A stretch of 64,000 bases of DNA, taken from positions 32,840-96,839 of the forward strand of contig NZ_BOMZ01000021.1 in the NCBI RefSeq assembly GCF_016862455.1. The letters are read 5' to 3'. Below, piece after piece: positions 18,447 to 29,505 of this stretch (position 1 is its first letter; every line of letters starts with the position of its first letter). The translations under genes were made by a program, and so were the position numbers. This DNA comes from Actinoplanes utahensis. GTDB lineage: Bacteria > Actinomycetota > Actinomycetes > Mycobacteriales > Micromonosporaceae. Below the pieces are notes generated by a model that was not told where the DNA came from, did not search any database, and saw nothing but the letters and a program-made list of their open reading frames with translations.

Positions 18447-19495
18447 CGCTGGAGACCACGCTGGCCGCCATCCGGCCGGCCGACGACGCGGCGATGACCG
18501 CCGCCCGGGACCTGCAGGCCCGGCTGACCAAGCCGGCCGGTTCGCTGGGCGCCCTGGAGGAGCTGTCGGTGCGCCTGGCCGGTCTGGCCGGGGTGTGCCC
18601 GCCGCCGCTGCCGCAGCCGGCCACGGTCGCGGTCTTCGCCGGCGATCACGGCGTGCACGCGCAGGGCGTGACCCCGTGGCCGCAGGAGGTCACCGCGCAG
18701 ATGGTGGCGAACTTCGTGGCCGGCGGCGCGGTGGTGAACGCGTTCGCTCGCCAGGCCGGCGCGGACGTCATGGTGGTCGACGTCGGGGTGGCGATCCCGC
18801 TGCACGGCGGCCCGAACCTGCTGGACGCCAACGTGCGCCGCGGGACCCGGGACATGACGGCCGGCCCGGCGCTGACCCGCGAGGAGGCGCTCGCGGCTGT
18901 CGAGATCGGCATCCGGGTCGCCGAGACGCTCGTGGAGCAGGGCGCGAGAGCGCTGCTCACCGGGGACATGGGGATCGCCAACACGACCCCGGCGGCCGCG
19001 CTGATCGCCGCGTTCACCGGCGTCTCGGCAGACGTCGCGACGGGTCGGGGCACCGGCATCGACGACGCGACCCTGGCCCACAAGATCTCCGTGGTGACGG
19101 CCGCGCTGGAGCGGCACCGGCCCGACCCGGCCGACCCGCTGGGTGTGCTCGCCGCGGTCGGCGGTCTGGAGCACGCCGCTCTGGCCGGTTTCATCCTGGG
19201 CGCCGCCGCGCGCCGCGTTCCGGTGATCGTCGACGGGGTGATCGCGGTGTCGGCCGCGGTGACCGCGGCCGCGTTCGCCCCCGACTCGGTGGCCGCGATG
19301 GTCGCCGGGCACCGTTCCGCCGAGCCCGGGGCCAGCGTCGCCCTCGCCCACCTCGGCCTGGAGCCGCTGCTCGACCTGGGCATGCGCCTGGGCGAGGGGA
19401 GCGGCGCGGTGCTTGCCCTGCCCGTCGTGGCGGCCGCGGTGCGCGTGCTGCACGAGGTGGCGACGTTCGACTCGGCGGGAGTTTCGGAGAAATGA
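18443..19495 (+). CDS. cobT: nicotinate-nucleotide--dimethylbenzimidazole phosphoribosyltransferase CobT
   Basis: Transfers phosphoribose from nicotinate mononucleotide to the lower-ligand base, making alpha-ribazole phosphate for B12. It is 350 residues, the standard length. Visible are LTKPAGSLGALEELS, the glycine-rich VFAGDHGVHAQGVTPWP, GDMGIANTTPAAAL and the C-terminal GMRLGEGSGA with the catalytic Glu318 (equivalent to Glu317 of the Salmonella enzyme). The GTG start overlaps the cobC stop by 4 bp and the stop overlaps the cobA start, so the three are translationally coupled. Confidence 0.96.
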   Translation: MTLETTLAAIRPADDAAMTAARDLQARLTKPAGSLGALEELSVRLAGLAGVCPPPLPQPATVAVFAGDHGVHAQGVTPWPQEVTAQMVANFVAGGAVVNAFARQAGADVMVVDVGVAIPLHGGPNLLDANVRRGTRDMTAGPALTREEALAAVEIGIRVAETLVEQGARALLTGDMGIANTTPAAALIAAFTGVSADVATGRGTGIDDATLAHKISVVTAALERHRPDPADPLGVLAAVGGLEHAALAGFILGAAARRVPVIVDGVIAVSAAVTAAAFAPDSVAAMVAGHRSAEPGASVALAHLGLEPLLDLGMRLGEGSGAVLALPVVAAAVRVLHEVATFDSAGVSEK

Positions 19496-20700
19496 GCATC
19501 TATCCACTCGGGCTGCGCCTCGAGGGACGCCGTGTGCTGGTGGTCGGTGGCGGTTCGGTCGCCACCCGCCGGGTGCCGGCCCTGATCGCGGCCGGCGCCG
19601 CGGTCGAGATCGTGTCCCCCGAGCTCACCCCCACCCTTCAGGGGCACGTCGACGCCGGGCGCGCGGTGTGGACGCCGCGGCGCTTCGCGCCGACGGACGT
19701 CGTGGGCGCCTGGCTGGTCCAGGTGGCGGTCGACGACCCGGAGGCGGCGGCCCAGGTCAGCGTGGCGGCCGAGGTTCACCACATCTTCTGCGTACGGGCG
19801 GACGACCGCGACGCCGCCACCGCCTGGACCCCGGCCGTCACCCGGCACGGCCAGGTCACCGTGGCGGTCACCGACGGCGGCGACCGTCGCCGGGCGATGG
19901 CGGTCCGCGACATGGTGGCGAACGTGCTGGAGGCGACCCCGCCGGCCAGCCCCGAGCTCAAGGGCGTGGCCCTGGTCGGCGCCGGCCCCGGCGACCCCGA
20001 GCTGATCACCGTGAAGGGCCGCAGGCTGCTGGCCGCCGCCGACGTGGTGGTCGCCGACCGGCTGGTGCCCGGCATGCTGCTCGGTGAGTTGCGTCCCGAG
20101 GTCGAGCTGATCGACGCCGCGAAGATCCCGTACGGTCCGCAGGCCGCCCAGGAGGAGATCAACCGGATCCTGGTGGACCGGGCCTCGCAGGGCAGGTTCG
20201 TGGTGCGGCTCAAGGGCGGCGACAACTTCGTCTTCGGCCGCGGCGGCGAGGAGGCGCTGGCCTGCGCCCAGGCCGGGATCCCGGTGCTGGTGGTGCCCGG
20301 GGTGACCAGTTCGATCGCGGCGCCCGCGCTGGCCGGCATCCCGGTCACCCATCGTGGGGTGGCGCACGAGTTCACGGTGATCTCCGGGCACATCCCGCCG
20401 GACCACCCGGAGTCGCTCGTCGACTGGGCGGCGGTGGCCCGGCTGCGCGGCACGGTCGTGCTGATGATGGGCCTGAAGAACCTGCCGGTGATCGCCGAGC
20501 GGCTGATCGCCGAGGGCAAGGCGGCGAGCACGCCGGTCGCGGTGGTGCAGGAGGGTTCCACGGCCCACCAGCGGTCGCTGATCAGCACGCTCGCGGCGGT
20601 CGCGGAGGAGACGGCGGCGTCCGGGATCCGCCCGCCGGCGGTGGTCGTGATCGGTGACGTGGTCACGGTGGGGGAGCAGTTCACCCCGGCCGCCGGCTGA
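19492..20700 (+). CDS. cobA: uroporphyrinogen-III C-methyltransferase with siroheme-synthase N terminus
   Basis: A 402-residue CysG-like fusion. The N-terminal 155 residues form the NAD-binding precorrin-2 dehydrogenase/ferrochelatase domain (VLVVGGGSVATRR, 14-26). The C-terminal part is the SAM-dependent C2/C7 methyltransferase: GAGPGDPELITVKG from residue 163, the VVRLKGGDNFVFGRGGEE loop and the VVPGVTSS segment. It makes precorrin-2 and can lead to siroheme or B12. The ATG overlaps the cobT stop (ATGA). A perfect hairpin follows the gene. Confidence 0.93.
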   Translation: MSIYPLGLRLEGRRVLVVGGGSVATRRVPALIAAGAAVEIVSPELTPTLQGHVDAGRAVWTPRRFAPTDVVGAWLVQVAVDDPEAAAQVSVAAEVHHIFCVRADDRDAATAWTPAVTRHGQVTVAVTDGGDRRRAMAVRDMVANVLEATPPASPELKGVALVGAGPGDPELITVKGRRLLAAADVVVADRLVPGMLLGELRPEVELIDAAKIPYGPQAAQEEINRILVDRASQGRFVVRLKGGDNFVFGRGGEEALACAQAGIPVLVVPGVTSSIAAPALAGIPVTHRGVAHEFTVISGHIPPDHPESLVDWAAVARLRGTVVLMMGLKNLPVIAERLIAEGKAASTPVAVVQEGSTAHQRSLISTLAAVAEETAASGIRPPAVVVIGDVVTVGEQFTPAAG

Positions 20701-20732
20701 CCGGCGGGCGCGTACCCGTACCGGAGCGAGAA

Positions 20733-20760
20733 GGCGCCGGGCCGAAGCCGGCCCGGCGCC
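20733..20760. terminator. hairpin between cobA and otsA
   Basis: An 11-bp perfect stem (GGCGCCGGGCC and complement, 20733-20743 and 20750-20760), extendable by one pair to a tetraloop, 32 bp after the cobA stop and 12 bp from the end of the convergent otsA gene. Bidirectional termination is likely. Confidence 0.75.
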
Positions 20761-20772
20761 CGAACGCCGGCC

Positions 20773-22185
20773 TCAGCCCTCGGAGTCGTCCGAGGTCTCG
20801 CCGACGCCCAGCTCGTCCAGGAACGTCTTGGCCCACCGGGACACGTCGTGGGTCCGCAGGTGGCGCTGCATGACCCGCATCCGGCGTTTGAGCTCGGCCG
20901 GCTCGGCGTTGATCGCCCGGAGCAGGGCGTCCTTCACCCCGTCGGGGTCGTGCGGGTTGCACAGGAACGACTGCCGCAGCTCGGTGGCCGCCCCGGCGAA
21001 CTCGCTGAGCACCAGCGCGCCGCCCGAGTCACCGCGGCAGGCGATGTACTCCTTGGCGACCAGGTTCATCCCGTCGCGCAGCGGGGTCACCATCATCACG
21101 TCGGCCGCCGCGTACATCGCGGCCAGTTCCTGCTTGTCGACCGACTGGTGCAGGTAGTGCACGGCCGGGGTGCCGACCTTGCCGAACTCGCCGTTGATCC
21201 GGCCGACTTCGCGCTCCACCTTCACCCGCAGGGTCTGGTAGTGCTCGACGCGCTCCCGGCTCGGCGTGGCGACCTGGATCATCACCGCGTCGCCGACGTT
21301 GAGCTTGCCGTCGGCGAGCAGCTCGCGGAACGCCTTGAGGCGCAGCTCGATGCCCTTGGTGTAGTCGAGCCGGTCGACGCCGAGGATCACCGTCTTCGGA
21401 TCGCCCAGCTCGGCGCGGATCTGCTTGGCCCGGGCCTGTACCGAGGGATCGGCGGCCAGCCGCTCCATCTCCCGCGTGTCGATGCTGATCGGGAACGCGC
21501 CGGCCTTGACCTTGCGCCCGTCGACCTGGATCGACTGGCCCTCGTACCGCAGGCCGAGCAGGTGCCGGGCCAGCCGGACGAAGTTCTGCGCGGCCAGTTT
21601 CTGCTGGAAACCGACCAGGTCGGCGCCGAGCAGGCCACGCAGGATCTCGGCCCGGAACGGCATCTGCATGAACAGCTCGATCGGCGGGAACGGGATGTGC
21701 AGGAAGAACCCGATCCGCAGGTCGGGACGCATCTCCCGGAGCATGGACGGCACCAGCTGGAGCTGGTAGTCCTGCACCCAGACGGTGGCGCCCTCGTCGG
21801 CGACCTGCGCCGCGGCCTGGGCGAACCGGTGGTTGACCACGCGGTAGGTCTCCCGCCAGCGCCGCTTGTAAGCCGGGGTCTCGACGGCGTCGTGGTAGAG
21901 CGGCCAGATCGTCGCGTTGGACTGGCCCTCGTAGTAGCGTTCCAGCTCCTCGCCGCTGAGCGGAACCGGGTGGATGTGGATGCCCTCGAGATCGAAGGGC
22001 TCGGGCGCGTCACCGGTCCCGCCGGCCCACCCGATCCAGGTGCCGTGGTGCTCGGTGAGGACCGGATGCAGGGCCGTGACCAGGCCGCCCGGACTGGGCC
22101 GCCACTGCTTATCACCGTCCGGCGTCGTGACCTCGTCCACGGGCAGACGGTTGGCGACGACGACGAAGGAACTTCGTTGGGCCAC
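20773..22185 (-). CDS. otsA: trehalose-6-phosphate synthase OtsA
   Basis: GT20 retaining glycosyltransferase that makes trehalose 6-phosphate from UDP- or GDP-glucose and glucose 6-phosphate. At 470 residues it is full length. Family signatures are the N-terminal [48 protein letters not shown] and the [10 protein letters not shown] nucleotide-sugar motif. No phosphatase domain is fused. The C terminus is acidic. An AG-rich stretch precedes the ATG. Trehalose is a stress and reserve sugar in actinomycetes. Confidence 0.96.
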   Translation of the reverse strand: MAQRSSFVVVANRLPVDEVTTPDGDKQWRPSPGGLVTALHPVLTEHHGTWIGWAGGTGDAPEPFDLEGIHIHPVPLSGEELERYYEGQSNATIWPLYHDAVETPAYKRRWRETYRVVNHRFAQAAAQVADEGATVWVQDYQLQLVPSMLREMRPDLRIGFFLHIPFPPIELFMQMPFRAEILRGLLGADLVGFQQKLAAQNFVRLARHLLGLRYEGQSIQVDGRKVKAGAFPISIDTREMERLAADPSVQARAKQIRAELGDPKTVILGVDRLDYTKGIELRLKAFRELLADGKLNVGDAVMIQVATPSRERVEHYQTLRVKVEREVGRINGEFGKVGTPAVHYLHQSVDKQELAAMYAAADVMMVTPLRDGMNLVAKEYIACRGDSGGALVLSEFAGAATELRQSFLCNPHDPDGVKDALLRAINAEPAELKRRMRVMQRHLRTHDVSRWAKTFLDELGVGETSDDSEG

Positions 22186-22322
22186 GCTGAGTACACCTCC
22201 GAGTGGTTTCTGTTCCCAACGTGAGCCTACTGTGGGTAAGCTCTCGCTTCCTCACCGCCCTCGGCCAGCGGGCCGAACGGACCGTGATGGACCGGGTTGG
22301 GCCGGGGTGCCATCCTGTGCCG

Positions 22323-22862
22323 GTGACCCCGCACGATGATCATTCCCAGCGACGGCAGCCGTTGTTCTTCCCTGTGGTGATCGCCACGGTGTTGCTGACG
22401 ATCGTGGGCATGGTCGGCGGTTATCTGCTCGCCGAGCAGCGCGAGCGCGCGAGCGAGCCGGTGCCGTCGGACTCGGCGTCGGACTTCCCTTCGGAGTACC
22501 CGTCGGGGCCGCCGGTCAAGCTCGTCGGCAAGGAACCGTGCATTCCCGAGACCCAGACGGCGGGCGAGCGGGCCGGCGCCGTCGGGGAACTGCGCCGGGT
22601 CCTCTACCTCAAGACGAAGAAGTCCGAGGTGTGGATCTGCCAGGACCAGGCCGGGAGCTTCTACTATCACGCCAACCGGGGCAGCCGGGCCGACTGGGTG
22701 GAGAACACGACCGCTCTCTTCCTGCACAACGCCCAGCCCGACGGCCGCGGGGGTTACACCGCCACAGCGGTCGACGGCAAGGTCTTCTCGGTCAACAGCG
22801 CGCGGCTGCGCATCACCGCCCTCGACGGCGCCTCCCGGGTCGAGGAGGCCGTGCCGGAGTGA
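22323..22862 (+). CDS. hypothetical single-pass membrane protein
   Basis: A short basic N terminus, one membrane helix (FFPVVIATVLLTIVGMVGGY, about 16-35), then an extracytoplasmic domain of about 140 residues with two Cys (EPCIP and VWICQD) that could pair. A Ser/Pro-rich linker follows the helix. The start is uncertain: GTG 22323 gives a clean signal-anchor, while in-frame starts at 22203 and 22287 would add an unlikely leader. It is divergent from otsA. I do not recognise the family. Confidence 0.65.
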   Translation: MTPHDDHSQRRQPLFFPVVIATVLLTIVGMVGGYLLAEQRERASEPVPSDSASDFPSEYPSGPPVKLVGKEPCIPETQTAGERAGAVGELRRVLYLKTKKSEVWICQDQAGSFYYHANRGSRADWVENTTALFLHNAQPDGRGGYTATAVDGKVFSVNSARLRITALDGASRVEEAVPE

Positions 22863-22961
22863 CGCACCCGGGGTTGCCGTTCGCTTCCGGCGGGGTACCT
22901 GGAAAGATTGTCCTTTGATTACGGCACCGACAAATCCACGATCTCGGAGGTAGGGCACACC

Positions 22962-24630
<1,669 letters not shown>

Positions 24631-24638
<8 letters not shown>

Positions 24639-25050
24639 TCGTTTCGTCTATGACGTGTCCTTGCGCTGGTCCGACATGGACGCGTACGGGCACGTCAACA
24701 ACGCGCGCTTCCTCACCCTGTACGAGGAGGCGCGCGTGGCGATGTTCTTCGTCGGGGCCCGGGCACACGGCCTGGGCTCCTTCGAGGAGGGCATCGTGAT
24801 CGCCCGGCACGAGATCGACTATCTGCGGCCGGTCGACTTCGGGGACCCGGTCCGCATCGAGATGTGGGTCTCCGAGCTGCGGGCGGCGTCGTTCACCGTC
24901 TCCTACGAGCTGTTCGACGACGGTGTGCTGGCCAGCCGGGCCCAGTCGGTCTGTGTGCCGTACCACCTCGCCAACGGCCATCCCCGCCGGCTCTCCGCCG
25001 CGGAGAAGGACTTCCTCAAGCCGTACACGCCGCCCGAGGATCGGTCATGA
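24631..25050 (+). CDS. acyl-CoA thioesterase (hot-dog fold, 4HBT type)
   Basis: A 139-residue single hot-dog protein. The catalytic Asp17 sits in SDMDAYGHVNNARF, the signature of 4-hydroxybenzoyl-CoA-thioesterase-like enzymes, and the IDYLRPVDFGDPV segment follows as expected. It probably hydrolyses short or aromatic acyl-CoAs as a tetramer. The GTG start overlaps the ettA end, and its stop overlaps the next gene's ATG, giving a three-gene coupled run. Confidence 0.88.
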
Positions 25051-25706
25051 GTTCGCACGGCCTGCTCGGTATCCCCGACGCGGGCGCGTTCCTGGCCCGG
25101 CTCACCCGGCTCGACCCGGCCGCGCCGGTCCGTCTCCGGTCCTCCGGCGGGCGGACCGCGCTCTGGGCCAGCCTGCCCTGGGACGTCCTGGTCACCCGTG
25201 AGGTGGCCGGGCCCGGGCCGGGCGACGCCACGGTGTCGGCGGCGGCGCTGCTGGCCGTTCTGGCCGGCAGTGGCGACACCCTGCCGGACCGGCGGGACAC
25301 CGAGTGGCGGTGGCCGCTGCCGCCGCCCGCCAGCCGGGCCGTCGAATCGGTGTCCGGAGCCGAACTGGCCCGCCTGGCCGCCGCCGCGGCCGGGACCCTG
25401 CGCGAGGTCGCCGCCGGCGGGATGGCCGGCCGCGCGATCGGGCAGCGCGCGGTCCGTGACGCCCTCCTCGATCACGTGGCGCTGGTGGTCACTCCGGACT
25501 CCGGCGAGCCGGTGCGGATCTCCCAGCGGCTCGTGCAGGCGGTCGCCCGGATGGGTTTCCTCGGCCCGCGGGACGCTGATCCGGTCGAGGCGCGGGTACG
25601 CGTCGCCGGCGGCTGGGTGGGAATTTCCGCACCATATGGAGTGGCGTGGAGACAGAGCGTTCACAAATTGACTGTTATGCCGATGGCAGGTAACCCGAAA
25701 GGGTGA
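25047..25706 (+). CDS. hypothetical protein, 219 aa
   Basis: The ATG overlaps the thioesterase stop (ATGA), so it is co-translated. The protein is soluble, Ala/Arg/Leu-rich, with a helical centre (SRAVESVSGAELARLAAAAA) and a basic C terminus. No catalytic motif is visible. Genes of this size are often found behind ettA and the thioesterase in actinomycetes, but I cannot name a family. The last 25 codons are noticeably less GC-rich than the rest. Confidence 0.7.
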   Translation: MSSHGLLGIPDAGAFLARLTRLDPAAPVRLRSSGGRTALWASLPWDVLVTREVAGPGPGDATVSAAALLAVLAGSGDTLPDRRDTEWRWPLPPPASRAVESVSGAELARLAAAAAGTLREVAAGGMAGRAIGQRAVRDALLDHVALVVTPDSGEPVRISQRLVQAVARMGFLGPRDADPVEARVRVAGGWVGISAPYGVAWRQSVHKLTVMPMAGNPKG

Positions 25707-25835
25707 CCTTGCATCCTTCATCCGGTCCCGCCCTCCCGTTGGGGGGATGACCTTCGCGGAGGCTGCGGGTACCGTCGGCCCTCGGGTCCACTGCAACGTC
25801 CAGCATGGGGTCCGTTGGGGAGTGAGGTGCACACG

Positions 25836-26429
25836 ATGCCGTGGTGGTCATGGCGTCCGGGATCGGCGGCGGGCAGCGCCCAGCCGGATGCCGGTGGCGA
25901 GGTGGCGGTGCAGGGTGCCGTCCGCGTCGGTGTCCCGGCCCAGCGTGAGCCGGGTCGCTCCGGGGTTCCGTCCGACTTGTCCTCGGCCGGCTCGTCCGGC
26001 TCGTCCGATCCGGTCATGCCGGTGCAGCTGGCGCGGGTCGGCAAGGCGCTCGACGCGCTCGACATCCGGTTCCTGGCCGACGGCGGGGGCAGCCTGCTGG
26101 CCATGTGGGAGCGGCACGCCGTGCTGTTCACCCTGGAGGGACCGGACGACGAGATCCTCGTGATGCGGGCCCGTCCGCACGCGACGGTCCCTCCGGACTG
26201 GGCGGACCGCGCCTACCGGGTGGTGAACGAGTGGAATCACACGCGCCGGTTCTGCAAGGCCTACGTCGGTGATCCCACCGAGCGGGGGCAGCTCCCGATC
26301 TACGCGGAGCTGCAGGTCCCGCTCGCGGCCGGGGTCCACGACACCCTCCTGGTCGAGCTGCTCGACTGCGGCGCAGCCGTGGCGACCTCCTTCGTGGACT
26401 GGCTCCACGACGAGGGCGCTCTGCTCTGA
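25836..26429 (+). CDS. YbjN domain protein
   Basis: The C-terminal 140 residues form a YbjN domain, a fold related to type III secretion chaperones: start VMPVQLARVGKALDALDIRF, core WERHAVLFTLEGPDDEILVMRAR, and the NEWNHTRRFCKAYV signature. The first 55 residues are a Ser/Gly/Pro-rich linker. The ATG at 25836 lies after GAGG and gives a start MPWWSW. YbjN proteins are linked to stress and motility in enterobacteria; the actinobacterial role is unknown. Confidence 0.8.
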   Translation: MPWWSWRPGSAAGSAQPDAGGEVAVQGAVRVGVPAQREPGRSGVPSDLSSAGSSGSSDPVMPVQLARVGKALDALDIRFLADGGGSLLAMWERHAVLFTLEGPDDEILVMRARPHATVPPDWADRAYRVVNEWNHTRRFCKAYVGDPTERGQLPIYAELQVPLAAGVHDTLLVELLDCGAAVATSFVDWLHDEGALL

Positions 26430-26438
26430 CGGTCCGAT

Positions 26439-26495
26439 CCGGCTGGTTCTCCCTGCTGTCTCAACGCCGTTGAGACAGCAGGGACAACCAGCCGG
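26439..26495. repeat. 57-bp palindrome, copy A (between convergent genes)
   Basis: Arms at 26439-26466 and 26468-26495 are complementary at 27 of 28 positions around one central base. It begins CCGGCTGGTT and ends AACCAGCCGG, exactly like the element at 39258-39314, which has the same length. It starts 9 bp after the YbjN gene stop and ends 8 bp before the stop of the convergent gene, so it probably acts as a bidirectional terminator. Confidence 0.85.
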
Positions 26496-26503
26496 GACCG
26501 GGC

Positions 26504-27772
26504 TCAGCGCAGCGGGAACATGCCGATCCTGCCGTGGTACTCGCGGCCCAGCTGATCGGTGTCCGAGCCGACCAGCAGGCCGCCCTCGGTCACCAGGAAG
26601 GCCCGGACCCCGACGCCGCGCGACCGGGTGGGATTCCACTCCAGGGCCTTGCCGGTGTTCGGGTTGACGGCGCCGATCCCGGGACGGGAGACCGCACCCG
26701 GGCCGGGCCCGTTGCCGTCCGTGCCGTACGGGTTGTCGAACCACCGCTGATGCCCGCCGAGGTAGACGGCCGGCCCGGTGATCGCCACCGCGTACAGCGA
26801 GTCCCCACCGGTCCGCTGCACCCACGTCGGGTTCTGCGGCCCGGCCGTCCGGGTCTCGAACCGCGCCGCCGAGTCGCACAGCTTCTGCGCCGACGACGCC
26901 CGCCCGGTGGCCGCCACCACGATGTACGACCCGTCCGGCGAGAACTTCACCTGCCGCAGGTACGTGTCGAAGCCCTTCATGCAGGCCGGCTTGAACGCGT
27001 CGGTGTACCAGCCGGTCAGCGCCGCTCCCGGCCCGCCGACGTCGAACAGGGCGATCTGCGTCCGGTCCGCCGTCCCCGACTTCAGGAAAGCGCCCACCGC
27101 GATCAGCTTCCGGCCGTCGGTCGAGACGTCGAAGTGCTCCACCCGGGTCCGCTTCAGCCCCGGCCCGGCCAGCCGCGCGTCGAACCCCTGATCCACCACC
27201 CCGGTGTACGCGTTGAGCCGTGCCAGCCCCACCCGCGGCACCCCGTTGATGGCCGAGAACGTCCCGCCCACGTACAGCCGCTCGCCCCGGGTGACCAGCC
27301 CTCGGACGTCACCCCAGTTCATCCGCGGGTTGAACGAGGGGTACCGGCCGCCGTCGCGCAGCGAGACCCGCGCCACCGCCCGCTGCCCCTGCCCGTTGAC
27401 GGTCTTGAACGCCCCACCGATGTAGACCGAGTGGTCGGGCCCGGGCGCCAGCGAGTAGATCGCGCCGTCCACCTCCGGGGCGAACGCCCGGATCACGCCG
27501 TCGTGCAACCCGAAGGCGAAGATGTTCTTGCGCTCGAACGTGAACCGCCGGCTGCTGTCCGAGACCTTGTTGAACGCCCCGCCGACCACCACCGTGTCGC
27601 CGACCACCGCCAGCGACCACACCGTCCCGTCCAGCACGTGCGGGGTGAAGTCGACCGGATCGGCGGACACCACCGTCGGGTGGTAGGTGTCGGCGCCGGC
27701 GGGCATTGCTCCGGTCGTCGCCGGTACGGCGACGGCCGCGACGGCGGCGGCAGCGAGCAGGCGACGGCGCAT
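26504..27772 (-). CDS. secreted beta-propeller-like protein
   Basis: A 422-residue protein with a signal peptide: basic MRRRLL, hydrophobic core AAAAVAAVAVPATTGAM, likely cleavage after PAGA. The mature part has repeated strands of the form VVGDTVVVGGAFNKV, DHSVYIGGAFKTV and GERLYVGGTFSAI. These recur every 45-60 residues and resemble the delta-60/propeller repeats of secreted actinomycete proteins. Two Cys (ACMKG and KLCDS) may form a disulphide. It was probably not an enzyme; a binding or cell-surface role is a guess. Confidence 0.75.
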   Translation of the reverse strand: MRRRLLAAAAVAAVAVPATTGAMPAGADTYHPTVVSADPVDFTPHVLDGTVWSLAVVGDTVVVGGAFNKVSDSSRRFTFERKNIFAFGLHDGVIRAFAPEVDGAIYSLAPGPDHSVYIGGAFKTVNGQGQRAVARVSLRDGGRYPSFNPRMNWGDVRGLVTRGERLYVGGTFSAINGVPRVGLARLNAYTGVVDQGFDARLAGPGLKRTRVEHFDVSTDGRKLIAVGAFLKSGTADRTQIALFDVGGPGAALTGWYTDAFKPACMKGFDTYLRQVKFSPDGSYIVVAATGRASSAQKLCDSAARFETRTAGPQNPTWVQRTGGDSLYAVAITGPAVYLGGHQRWFDNPYGTDGNGPGPGAVSRPGIGAVNPNTGKALEWNPTRSRGVGVRAFLVTEGGLLVGSDTDQLGREYHGRIGMFPLR

Positions 27773-27837
27773 GAGGCGGCTCCCCGGGGATTGCGAGTGA
27801 CAATCCGATCAACGAATCATCGCCGCATGCGTCACTG

Positions 27838-28224
27838 TCAGTGAGCGGGCTCCGTGTTGACCATGAAGTAGGCGGCCCGTTCCAGGTAGTCCCAGAGGGT
27901 GGCGCGGTGCTCCTCGGGCAGGCCGAGAGAGTCGACCGCCACCCGCATGTGGTGCAGCCAGGCGTCCCGCGCGGCCTCGTCGACCCGGTACGGCGCGTGC
28001 CGCATCCGCAGCCGGGGATGGCCCCGCGCGTCCGAATACGTGCTCGGGCCGCCCCAGTACTGCATCAGGAAGAGGGTCAGGCGGTCGGCGGCCGGTCCCA
28101 GGTCCTCCTCGGGATACATCGGCTTCAGCAGCGGATCCGCCGCGACGCCCTCGTAGAACGTGTCCACCAGGCGCCGGAACGTGGGCTCGCCGCCGACGGC
28201 GTCGAAGAAGGTCGGTGCGGTCAC
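27838..28224 (-). CDS. glbO: truncated hemoglobin, group II (trHbO)
   Basis: A 128-residue 2-over-2 globin. The proximal His76 is in RLRMRHAPYRV and the group II Trp at G8 is Trp89 in RDAWLHH. KPMYPEEDLGPA matches the CD region of Mycobacterium GlbO. It binds O2/NO and is linked to respiration or NO detoxification in actinobacteria. It lies in the same direction as, and just downstream of, the MscS-like channel gene (9 bp gap), so both may share a transcript. Confidence 0.93.
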   Translation of the reverse strand: MTAPTFFDAVGGEPTFRRLVDTFYEGVAADPLLKPMYPEEDLGPAADRLTLFLMQYWGGPSTYSDARGHPRLRMRHAPYRVDEAARDAWLHHMRVAVDSLGLPEEHRATLWDYLERAAYFMVNTEPAH

Positions 28225-28233
28225 GATCCCATC

Positions 28234-29316
28234 CTAGGTCGCGCCGCCGGACTGGCCGGCCGGCGGCTGTTCCGACGAGGAGGCGCCACCGCCGAGCCAG
28301 GCCGGCGGGACCGCGCTGCGCGGCAGCAGCCGAGACGCGGCGATCCGCTCGGACAGGCCGGTCGACTCGAGCGACTCGGTCAGCGCCCGGCGCAGGTCGC
28401 GCTGGATCGCGATCTGGCTGTCGGCGGTGGTCTTGGCGATGGTGCGGATCACCGCGCCGTCCACGGTGAGCTGCTCGACACCGATCACGTCCGGCGGCTC
28501 CAGGAAGCCGGTCTCGTGCTCGGGATCGTGCGCCACCTGCTCGGCCGCGGTCTTCAGCACCGCGATCGCCTCCTCCGAGTTGACGAAGCCGATCGGGATG
28601 TCGATCACCACCATCGCCCAGCCCTGGCTCTTGTTGCCGACCCGGACGATCTCGCCGTTGCGGATGTACCAGAGCACGCCCCGGGCGTCGCGGACCGTGG
28701 TGATCCGCAGGCCGACGCTCTCCACCACGCCGGTGGCCTCGCCGAGGTCGACGGTGTCGCCCACCCCGTACTGGTCCTCCAGGAGCATGAAGAGGCCGGC
28801 GATCAGGTCCTTGACGAGACTCTGCGCGCCGAAACCGAGGGCCACGCCGACGATGCCGGCGCTGGCCAGCAGCGGCGCCAGGTTGAAGCCGAGCTCACCC
28901 ATCACCAGCAGGGCGGCCATGGTGAAGACGATGGCGCTGACGAAGCTGCGCAGCACCGAGCCGATCGCCTCCGCTCGCTGCCGCCGCCGCTCGGGGATGA
29001 ACGTGCCCTCCTCGGCGGTGACCGTCACCTTCTCCTTGAGCGGCTTGAGCAGCGCCGGCATGGAGGCCCGCGAGGTGGTCGTGGCCAGCCGGGAGATGCC
29101 GCGGTGCAGCAGCCACCGGATCAGCATCGCCACCAGGATGATGCCGATGATCCGCAGGGGTTTGATCAGGACCACGTAACTGCTCGTGGCGAGCCACTCG
29201 TTGCCGTTGCTCCACTCCAGGATCCGGCTGCACAGCACGTCGGAGTCGCAGACCGGCGTCACGTAGACGTCGGAGGGGGTCGGGGTGGGAGAGGCCGGAG
29301 CCGCTAAGGGGAACAC
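28234..29316 (-). CDS. MscS family mechanosensitive ion channel
   Basis: A 360-residue channel protein. Three hydrophobic segments are visible (about 45-65, 115-137 and 145-165). The last contains the Gly/Ala-rich pore helix VGVALGFGAQSLVKDLIAGL, followed by the MscS beta domain (YGVGDTVDLGEATGVVESVGLR). The C terminus is Pro/Gly/Ser-rich. It releases solutes on osmotic downshift. The N-terminal 35 residues precede the first helix and contain two Cys (VCDSDVLCSR). Confidence 0.9.
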   Translation of the reverse strand: MFPLAAPASPTPTPSDVYVTPVCDSDVLCSRILEWSNGNEWLATSSYVVLIKPLRIIGIILVAMLIRWLLHRGISRLATTTSRASMPALLKPLKEKVTVTAEEGTFIPERRRQRAEAIGSVLRSFVSAIVFTMAALLVMGELGFNLAPLLASAGIVGVALGFGAQSLVKDLIAGLFMLLEDQYGVGDTVDLGEATGVVESVGLRITTVRDARGVLWYIRNGEIVRVGNKSQGWAMVVIDIPIGFVNSEEAIAVLKTAAEQVAHDPEHETGFLEPPDVIGVEQLTVDGAVIRTIAKTTADSQIAIQRDLRRALTESLESTGLSERIAASRLLPRSAVPPAWLGGGASSSEQPPAGQSGGAT

Positions 29317-29505
29317 GGGAACTCAAGGTACCGGTTCCGGCTGTCCGAGACCTCAGACGTTTACCGCGAGGCCACAGATTGTGCTCGCAATTTGGTTATT
29401 CATCAGGGACTATTGGCGCACGGGTCCCGTTCGACGAGGCCCACATCACACACGCATGGGCTATGGGAGCGGTCTTCAGCAACTGACACCGGAAGGGTGA
29501 TCGCG